DNA of 11,267 bases from assembly GCA_002367335.1 (NCBI GenBank), contig DFBI01000207.1:1-11267 (forward strand), read 5' to 3'. This DNA comes from Syntrophaceae bacterium UBA3084. GTDB lineage: Bacteria; Desulfobacterota; Syntrophia; Syntrophales; UBA6807. Each line of letters starts with the position of its first letter. Within the stretch, counting starts at the first letter, position 1. Below are positions 7,122 to 11,267 of this stretch, in pieces. Under the pieces are notes generated by a model, which had not been told where the DNA came from, made no database searches, and saw only the letters and a program-made list of their open reading frames with translations. The translations under genes and the position numbers were made by a program.

Positions 7122-8657
7122 TTAAGTCGGGCGAAAGCTCAGAAACCTTTTTAGCAGCCTGCGTTCTTCGGGTGCTAACAACCAGAACCATGTCACCGCA
7201 ATAAAAACTATCAGCGTTCCAATAAGAAACATTCCCTTGATAAACAGACCCACTGTATATCCTGCCATAATAATAATACTGACAGCTATGATAACTCTCA
7301 AAAGACTACTCAGGATGAGAGCTTTTGTATTGGGTAAAAGCCACTGCGCCATAGCAAATAATATTAAGGTATCAATGCCCACCCTTGCCACCCAGGCAAT
7401 GGCCGCGCCTTTTATACCATAAGCACCAAGCAGCCACCATAATATCAAAAGGTAAATTGGCAGTTCGACAAGATGCATTTTAGCAGTAAGATCCGGACGT
7501 CCTGCGCCCTGGACCAACGCAGATGGGACCTTTGCCAGGCTGTTAACAAACACTCCAACGGCCAGCCATTGCAGTACAAAGGCGCTGTTGTCGGCAAACT
7601 CCGCGCCCAGCCACTGGGACAGACCTTCATGGGCCATGGTGACAATGATAAGAGTCAGCGGAAACAGCACAATAAAGATATAGTTTATCCCCCGGCCAAA
7701 CAGACGGGCGGTACGAGCTCGATCCTGGGCCAGAGTGGTAGAAAAGGCCGGAAACAATACGCCGACTAACGCACCTGAAATAAGCCCGAGTTTTGTCACT
7801 ACCTCATAAGGCGTGGTGTAATAAGCAACTGCGGTAACGGAGATAAGAGCGCCAATAAAAAATCTGTCCATATAAACCATGACCGGCCCAACAATATTGG
7901 TGACCGTCATCCAGCTCCCAAAGCTGATCAGCGGCCGCACCATGTTTCGTTGCGGTCTGATGTTGTGACGCAACGCGGGGACCTGACGCAGGCATAGCGC
8001 TAAAAACACCCCGCATGTCAAAATTCTCACCGCAACCAGCACAGCTACCACAGGAAACAGACTGTTCGAGAAAGGCAGTACGATAAGTGGCCCCAGGAAT
8101 GTAAATATCCCCAGGGGAATACGCACTATGTTTGTCAGGTCGAATCGTTGATGCGCTTCGAGTACACCGCGCAAACCAATAGCGCTGATCACAACAGGAA
8201 TGGACAAAGAAAGCAAATAGAAGGCATTCAGGGTTTCCCCTTGCAGTGCTTGGGGAATCTTCAAAATATTATAAACCAGCCAGGGAGAAATGCTTGCCGC
8301 CACCAGTGCTCCGATAATACCGAGCATTCCCATTAGCGCCAGCGCTGTCCAGATAAGTCTGGGTATATCCTCTGCTTGTTCCGCACCCAACTTCTCTGCC
8401 ACCAGCTTTGTCAGCGCTCGGCCCAGTCCCAGATCAAACAGGCTAAAATAACCGACAACCGCCCACGCGAGTGTCAATACTCCAAAGCGAGCTGTACCCA
8501 GACCTTTAATTAGCAAAGGAATAGCAAAAAGCGCGACTAATAGAGGAGCGCCATGACCGACTAGGTTCCAGATTGTATTTCGCGCAAGGAGACGCCCGCC
8601 GGTCATGCTGCTGCTTGCGCTGTTCGGCGCGGCATTAACCAAAACATGATCTGCCAT
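7122..8657 (-). CDS. wzx: Wzx-type flippase (polysaccharide biosynthesis protein)
   Basis: A 511-residue integral membrane protein with 12-14 predicted helices spread evenly over its length, the MATE/MOP-superfamily arrangement of lipid-linked O-unit flippases. Typical features are the N-terminal LARNTIWNLVGHGAPLLVAL helix, the LGTARFGVLTLAW loop (G-x-x-xFG), FSLFDLGLGRALTKLVAE after helix 2, and the later segments GSWMTVTNIVGPVMVYMDRF and YYTTPYEVVTKL. These match the Polysacc_synt family. It should turn the undecaprenyl-linked repeat unit across the inner membrane. The ATG at 8657 has only a weak binding site (GTGAAAA). A TTGACA is present on the same strand at 8695-8690 but no matching -10 box follows at the right distance. 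A 311-bp gap holding a MITE separates it from the methyltransferase, so read-through to the rest of the cluster is uncertain. Confidence 0.9.
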   Translation of the reverse strand: MADHVLVNAAPNSASSSMTGGRLLARNTIWNLVGHGAPLLVALFAIPLLIKGLGTARFGVLTLAWAVVGYFSLFDLGLGRALTKLVAEKLGAEQAEDIPRLIWTALALMGMLGIIGALVAASISPWLVYNILKIPQALQGETLNAFYLLSLSIPVVISAIGLRGVLEAHQRFDLTNIVRIPLGIFTFLGPLIVLPFSNSLFPVVAVLVAVRILTCGVFLALCLRQVPALRHNIRPQRNMVRPLISFGSWMTVTNIVGPVMVYMDRFFIGALISVTAVAYYTTPYEVVTKLGLISGALVGVLFPAFSTTLAQDRARTARLFGRGINYIFIVLFPLTLIIVTMAHEGLSQWLGAEFADNSAFVLQWLAVGVFVNSLAKVPSALVQGAGRPDLTAKMHLVELPIYLLILWWLLGAYGIKGAAIAWVARVGIDTLILFAMAQWLLPNTKALILSSLLRVIIAVSIIIMAGYTVGLFIKGMFLIGTLIVFIAVTWFWLLAPEERRLLKRFLSFRPT

Positions 8658-8920
8658 TACAATTTTTCACGTTTATTCTTGTTTGGTTTTGTCAAGAATG
8701 CGGGACGTAAGAATGGGGAACGTCCATAAATAAGTAAATAACTTGTTAGAGGGGAGCAGGTAATAATTATGTTTCTTAGCAATCTTTTCTCCTCTGTTGA
8801 CAGCATATCCCACTCCTGGGTTTTGGGTTTTGAATATTGATTCAGATGAATGGATTTATAATTGTAAGTTTATTCTCAAGATTAAAACCATCCCGCATAT
8901 CTTCCGATATTAAATAATAA
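8658..8920. other. Intergenic DNA between wzx and the ISL3 remnant
   Basis: No convincing gene. It holds the REP-like hairpin near 8702-8725, a short palindromic AT-rich stretch (AAGTAAATAACTT, 8732-8744), and a 49-codon minus-strand frame (about 8807 to 8658, starting MLSTEEKRLLRNIII) that runs through the hairpin and is more likely remnant or chance than a gene. The wzx promoter should lie here but no complete sigma-70 box is visible. Confidence 0.5.
8702..8725. repeat. REP-like palindrome (GGGACGT ... ACGTCC)
   Basis: GGACGT at 8703-8708 pairs perfectly with ACGTCC at 8720-8725 around an 11-base loop, AAGAATGGGGA. The same GCGGGAC core recurs at 10660-10666, 10916-10922 and 11234-11240 in this window. 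This sequence type, as I recall it, flanks REP-associated tyrosine (Y1) transposases, and the start of such a gene is present at 10748. Likely a REP-type non-autonomous repeat. Confidence 0.55.
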
Positions 8921-9024
8921 GGGTCTTTCTCATATTTGCAGAAAGTAAGGAGGGGTTGCTGAGCTGAGACCTTTGTCATATTAATGGGTTAGCACAACTC
9001 CATTATGATAAGGAGATCTCAACT

Positions 9025-9291
9025 ATGTCCAGCTCCCCCTCACCACGGCCATTATATAACTTTAATCGGTGGGTTATCAAGGGCATTAAACTGAGTAGTG
9101 ATGTAGCTGTGATTAAGATTCGTCATGACAAACGATATCTCCATCGATGTCCTTTTTGTGGGCAAAAAATGGGAGAAAATAGGCGTTTGTGGCAAGTTGC
9201 TAAAGACCTGCCTCTTGGAACAGCTCGTCTGGTCGAGATCATCTATGAGGCCATTCAGGGATATTGCAACAATTGCCAGAATTGTACGTAG
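9025..9291 (+). pseudogene. ISL3-family transposase, N-terminal zinc-ribbon fragment
   Basis: 88 codons from ATG 9025, with AGGAGA at 9011-9016 eight bases upstream. Residues from YLHRCPFCGQ onward, through WQVAKDLPLG, to YCNNCQNC give the CxxC...CxxC zinc ribbon and RDLP-like segment that open ISL3/IS204/IS1001-type transposases. These are normally about 400 residues and carry the DDE catalytic domain further on, which is absent. The frame ends at TAG 9289-9291, just at the deletion junction. The protein could bind DNA but could not catalyse transposition. Confidence 0.7.
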
Positions 9292-9367
9292 AGCTTGTGG
9301 CTATCGTGACCTCGATTATCTCTTCCTGAAAATCCGTCAGGAATGTAATCCTGTTCTGCAAATATGA
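9281..9367 (+). pseudogene. ISL3-family transposase, C-terminal tail in a shifted frame
   Basis: In the frame one base on from the N-terminal fragment the sequence reads RRACGYRDLDYLFLKIRQ and stops at TGA 9365-9367. A KRRA-x-G[YF]R-x-x-x-[YF] ending is the typical finish of ISL3/IS204-type transposases. It joins the N-terminal fragment directly, showing an out-of-frame internal deletion. No start codon of its own. Confidence 0.6.
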
Positions 9368-9432
9368 GAAAAAGCTCAAAAAATCAGGGTTGTTTTTGGA
9401 GACTGGAAGGATTAAGGCTCGGTAATTGGAAA

Positions 9433-9504
9433 ATGTCTGACTGGGAAAATCTGATGTCGGCAGATGTGCCGGCGAATGTATACGCCTGGAGGAAAAGGGT
9501 TTGA
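9433..9504 (+). CDS. Short frame coupled to the wzz start
   Basis: A 23-residue frame from ATG 9433 (MSDWENLMSADVPANVYAWR and three more) ends with TGA at 9502-9504, overlapping the TTG start of the wzz-like gene by three bases plus one (TTGA). Its upstream binding site is weak. It could be the surviving C-terminal end of a gene lost when the ISL3 element moved in, or a chance frame whose stop happens to sit at the start of wzz. No family recognised. Confidence 0.25.
   Translation: MSDWENLMSADVPANVYAWRKRV
9488..9492 (+). promoter_or_regulatory. Ribosome binding site supporting the TTG start of the wzz-like gene
   Basis: GGAGG followed by eight bases and TTG at 9501. The ATG codons further in (first at 9537) lack a comparable site, so the rare TTG start is preferred. 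Confidence 0.65.
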
Positions 9505-10652
9505 GCAATCAACACGATGAGAAAAATATCCAGTATATGCCTGTCCAGATGATGCCCATGGCACCGGATGACGATGAAATCGATCTGCTGGAATTATGGC
9601 GTACCCTGATGCTGAAAAAATGGCTCGTCCTGGGGATTACGCTGGCTTGCCTTCTGGCCGGAACGGGGTATGCGTTTTTGGCAAAGCCGGTGTATAAAAC
9701 CAAAGCATATTTTTTGCCGCCGAGTGTTGCGGATGTTGGGGAATTGAACATTATAAGCGGCAGCAGTGCTCAGTATACGCCGGCAATCGTCTACCAGATG
9801 TTTCTGCAAAATCTCTGTTCCCGGGAGTTGCGCAGGAAATTTTTTACTAAGAAAGGTATCTTCCCTGTGTTGACGGATGGCGATAAGGATGCTGTCGTGA
9901 ACCAGGTTTTTGAAAAGAAATTTAATGAAAAGCTTGTGTTACAAAAGGAGGATAACAAGAGAGACAAAAATACATCGTTTTACTCCCTAAGTTTTGAATG
10001 GAAGGACGCATCCCGTGTTGCTGACTGGACAAATATGTTCGTCTCCATGGTTGTGGACTACACCCGAAATACGTTGATCAACGACATGCTAACTCTCAAA
10101 AAAAATCAAATCAAATATTTTGAGCAATGCATTGCAAGTAAAAGAAAAACAGGACGAAGCCTGAGAGAAGATCAGATACTGCGTTTCAAAGAAGCCTTGG
10201 GTATTGCCAGAGAGCTTGGGATTACCGCTGACAGGCTTTCAGACGGCGATATACGATCTGTGGACAAAAAAATTAACAACAACACTCTGGATAAAATGGC
10301 TAAGCGTGATGTGCGGCCTATTGCTATTTATGATATTGGTCGATTATATTTGCAGGGGAGCAAGGCCCTGAGTGCACAGATCAAGGCTTTTCAAAATCGT
10401 AAGTTAGATGATCCTTTTATTCCCGGTCTTTGCGAACTGCAGGAAAAATTGGATACCATTAAAATGGCAACCATTTCTCAGGATCATATTCAGGTGGCCA
10501 AAATTGACCAACCAGCCCAGGTACCTGACAAACCCATCAAGCCTAAAAAGAGACTTATTATCGCCCTTGCCGGAGTGGTTGGACTTTTTATGGGAATCTT
10601 TGCAGCCTTTTTCATGTGTTTTGTGCAAAAAATGCAGAAGAAAGAACTGTAG
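9501..10652 (+). CDS. wzz: Chain-length determinant (Wzz-family polysaccharide co-polymerase)
   Basis: 383 residues starting at TTG 9501. Layout is that of the Wzz family: a short acidic cytoplasmic start (APDDDEIDLLELWRTLMLKK, 21-40), first membrane helix about 41-60, then the conserved KPVYKTKAYFLPP just after the membrane. A long periplasmic region with predicted helices and many charged residues (about 100-335) follows, then the proline-rich QPAQVPDKPIKPKK (337-350) leading into the second helix (352-375) and a short basic tail. Wzz proteins assemble into periplasmic oligomers that govern how many repeat units the polymerase adds. No kinase (BY-kinase) domain is attached, so this is the O-antigen rather than the Wzc type. 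The gene runs opposite to the rest of the cluster, so it has its own control. An A8 tract occurs at 10098-10105. Neighbouring DNA on both sides is mobile-element debris. Confidence 0.9.
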   Translation: MSNQHDEKNIQYMPVQMMPMAPDDDEIDLLELWRTLMLKKWLVLGITLACLLAGTGYAFLAKPVYKTKAYFLPPSVADVGELNIISGSSAQYTPAIVYQMFLQNLCSRELRRKFFTKKGIFPVLTDGDKDAVVNQVFEKKFNEKLVLQKEDNKRDKNTSFYSLSFEWKDASRVADWTNMFVSMVVDYTRNTLINDMLTLKKNQIKYFEQCIASKRKTGRSLREDQILRFKEALGIARELGITADRLSDGDIRSVDKKINNNTLDKMAKRDVRPIAIYDIGRLYLQGSKALSAQIKAFQNRKLDDPFIPGLCELQEKLDTIKMATISQDHIQVAKIDQPAQVPDKPIKPKKRLIIALAGVVGLFMGIFAAFFMCFVQKMQKKEL

Positions 10653-10654
10653 GG

Positions 10655-10679
10655 ATTTTGCGGGACATTATTGCAAAAT
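10655..10679. other. Hairpin right after wzz, possibly a weak terminator
   Basis: ATTTTGC (10655-10661) and GCAAAAT (10673-10679) form a 7-bp stem with an 11-base loop, starting three bases after the wzz stop. It is AT-rich and not followed by a T run, so rho-independent termination is doubtful. The loop contains GGGAC, shared with the REP-like repeats. Confidence 0.35.
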
Positions 10680-10683
10680 TGCG

Positions 10684-10709
10684 TTATTGACTAGGTTGAA
10701 TAAGTGCGA
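10684..10709. repeat. Direct repeat copy 1
   Basis: A 26-base unit containing GTTGAATAAGTGCGA matches 11242-11267 at 24 of 26 positions, in the same orientation. Both copies are preceded at a short distance by TGCGGGAC. The copies bracket the two transposase remnants. Confidence 0.75.
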
Positions 10710-10747
10710 TAATGGTATGAGCAAATAGCTGATTGGCAGGAAGTGGT

Positions 10748-10792
10748 ATGCCGAGGCAGGCTAGGCTTGATGCTCTATCGTGTTTTTCATGA
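10748..10792 (+). pseudogene. Remnant of a REP-associated tyrosine (Y1) transposase start
   Basis: The nine codons from ATG 10748 read MPRQARLDA, the very characteristic opening of REP-associated Y1 transposases (usually continuing PGxLHHVxxRG). AGGAAG stands just upstream as a binding site. After the ninth codon similarity ends and the frame stops at TGA 10790-10792, so only the first few percent of the gene survives. The flanking REP-like GGGAC repeats fit this identity. Confidence 0.6.
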
Positions 10793-10952
10793 TCAGAAAG
10801 AATATACGTAACTTCTCAATAAATCTGGGCGGAATCATGGTATTTCTATTTTTACCGCTTCCCTATGAAACTTCCATAAGTTTTTTAACTGATACCTCCA
10901 TCCGTTGAAAAAAAAGCGGGACACAGTGGCTTGAATAGATTATGATTGATTT
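10793..10952. other. Stretch without recognisable gene
   Basis: AT-rich DNA between two transposase remnants. It has a 39-codon hydrophobic frame (10789-10908, starting MIRKNIRNFSINLGG) with no binding site worth the name, an A8 tract and one more GCGGGAC core (10916-10922). I see no promoter or RNA gene. Confidence 0.4.
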
Positions 10953-11190
10953 ATGGCTACAGATCGTCTTACTAAAATCCCGAATATCCCCAATGTCTCT
11001 GAAGCTCTGAAGAGGAGTTCTCGCCTCTTGTTGCCGAGTTACTCGATATTTGTTGTCTTCAACAAGAGCTGATCCTGTCACTGCAGGAACAAATTCAAAT
11101 CCTAAGAGACGAAATCGCCATACTAAAAAATCAGAAACCCAAGCCCAAAATTAAACCATCCAACCTCGAAAATCGCCCTGATAAAAAGAA
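10953..11190 (+). pseudogene. IS66-like transposase N-terminus, frameshifted and truncated
   Basis: From ATG 10953 the frame reads MATDRLTKIPNIPNVSEALK, then the sense continues after about 11011 in the -1 frame as SPLVAELLDICCLQQELILS. A heptad-like LQEQIQILRDEIAILKNQK follows and then KPKPKIKPSNLENRPDKKK. A leucine-zipper segment followed by K/P-rich KIKPSxLE is what I know from IS66-type (DDE_Tnp_IS66) transposases before their catalytic domain. In the first frame a stop is met at 11070. The coding sense ends where the GTGCGAA tandem repeat starts (11191), so the catalytic part is lost. The family name is less certain than the fact that this is a broken transposase. Confidence 0.5.
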
Positions 11191-11240
11191 GTGCGAAGTG
11201 CGAAGTGCGAATTGCGTGCGAATTGCGCGAATTGCGGGAC
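11191..11240. repeat. Degenerate short tandem repeat (GTGCGAA / ATTGCG)
   Basis: Three exact copies of GTGCGAA stand in a row (11191-11211), then decaying variants of the same unit (TTGCGTGCGAA, TTGCGCGAA, TTGCGGGAC) lead directly into direct repeat copy 2. It replaces the rest of the IS66-like gene. This looks like slippage at the edge of a REP-type repeat cluster that may continue beyond the window. Confidence 0.65.
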
Positions 11241-11241
11241 G

Positions 11242-11267
11242 TCATTGACTATGTTGAATAAGTGCGA
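11242..11267. repeat. Direct repeat copy 2 (at window edge)
   Basis: Matches 10684-10709 at 24 of 26 positions. It reaches the last base of the window, so the repeat unit may be longer or tandemly iterated outside. Confidence 0.75.

Larger units (their letters stand above)
8926..9371 (+). mobile_element. Internally deleted ISL3-family element with perfect 18-bp inverted repeats
   Basis: TTTCTCATATTTGCAGAA at 8926-8943 is repeated exactly on the opposite strand at 9354-9371. Between them are the zinc-ribbon N-terminus of an ISL3-type transposase (9025-9291) and, in another frame, its extreme C-terminus (9281-9367), whose stop lies inside the right repeat, as in intact members where the gene ends at the terminal repeat. 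The element is about 446 bp, against roughly 1.3-1.5 kb for a complete ISL3 element, so about 1 kb has gone from the middle. I see no target duplication. It cannot move by itself but might be mobilised by an intact relative. It lies between wzx and wzz and may have displaced the original promoter region of wzz. Confidence 0.72.

Noticed and set aside
8690..8695. TTGACA on the minus strand as the wzx promoter
   Set aside because: The next bases give AACGTGA and similar at the -10 distance, not a TATAAT-like box. Kept only as a remark.
8797..8802. TTGACA on the plus strand as a promoter -35 box for the ISL3 fragment or wzz
   Set aside because: No acceptable -10 box lies 15-19 bases downstream; the following sequence is C and G/T rich.
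8658..8807. 49-codon minus-strand frame starting MLSTEEKRLLRN upstream of wzx
   Set aside because: It reads straight through the REP-like hairpin and ends in low-complexity lysine/asparagine codons; no binding site of note. At best the first 15-20 codons are a remnant.
10655..10679. Rho-independent terminator of wzz
   Set aside because: The stem is AT-rich and no U tract follows; listed only as a hairpin.
10789..10908. 39-codon hydrophobic plus-strand frame
   Set aside because: No ribosome binding site, lies within transposon debris, and has no recognisable family.
10863..11081. Minus-strand frame of 72 codons
   Set aside because: It is antisense to the IS66-like remnant, whose leucine-zipper sense on the plus strand is far more convincing.
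11191..11267. CRISPR array
   Set aside because: The repeats are short, adjoining and degenerate, without spacers of regular length; this is a simple tandem repeat plus one direct repeat copy.

Overview
The window looks like part of an O-antigen or exopolysaccharide biosynthesis locus from a Gram-negative bacterium. It carries a Wzx-type flippase, a Wzz-type chain-length regulator, an O-antigen ligase/polymerase, three glycosyltransferases, a methyltransferase and an NAD-dependent sugar epimerase. Taxonomy cannot be fixed from the sequence. The REP-like hairpin, the remnant of a REP-associated tyrosine transposase and the style of the genes would suit a Desulfobacterota-like (deltaproteobacterial) genome, but that is a weak inference.

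Layout. From about 8657 down to 1 everything that encodes sugar chemistry lies on the minus strand. In transcription order these are the flippase (8657-7122), an AT-rich gap holding a probable 205-bp MITE, a SAM methyltransferase, a short membrane protein that looks like the N-terminal piece of a repeat-unit polymerase, an O-antigen ligase/polymerase, two glycosyltransferases, a fragment of an asparagine synthase, a third glycosyltransferase and the first 94 codons of an epimerase cut by the window edge. From the methyltransferase to the epimerase, spacing is tight (overlaps of 4 to 14 bp, or short gaps), so this stretch is probably one transcript. On the plus strand a wzz-like gene (9501-10652) runs the other way.

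The 850 bp between the flippase and wzz, and the 600 bp after wzz, are graveyards of mobile DNA. They hold a REP-like hairpin, an ISL3-family element reduced to its two ends with perfect 18-bp inverted repeats, the start of a REP-associated (Y1) transposase, a frameshifted IS66-like transposase N-terminus, and degenerate tandem repeats with a 26-bp near-perfect direct repeat.

Working model: glycosyltransferases build the repeat unit on a lipid carrier. Wzx flips it, the ligase/polymerase-type membrane protein polymerises or transfers it, and Wzz sets chain length. The epimerase and methyltransferase supply or modify sugars. Two genes, the asparagine synthase and the Wzy-like protein, appear broken, so the locus seems to have been remodelled by deletion. 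I see no convincing new defence or signalling system. The most interesting items are the MITE with target duplication (its removal restores a 29-codon ORF overlapping the methyltransferase start), the internally deleted ISL3 element, and the two truncated biosynthetic genes.
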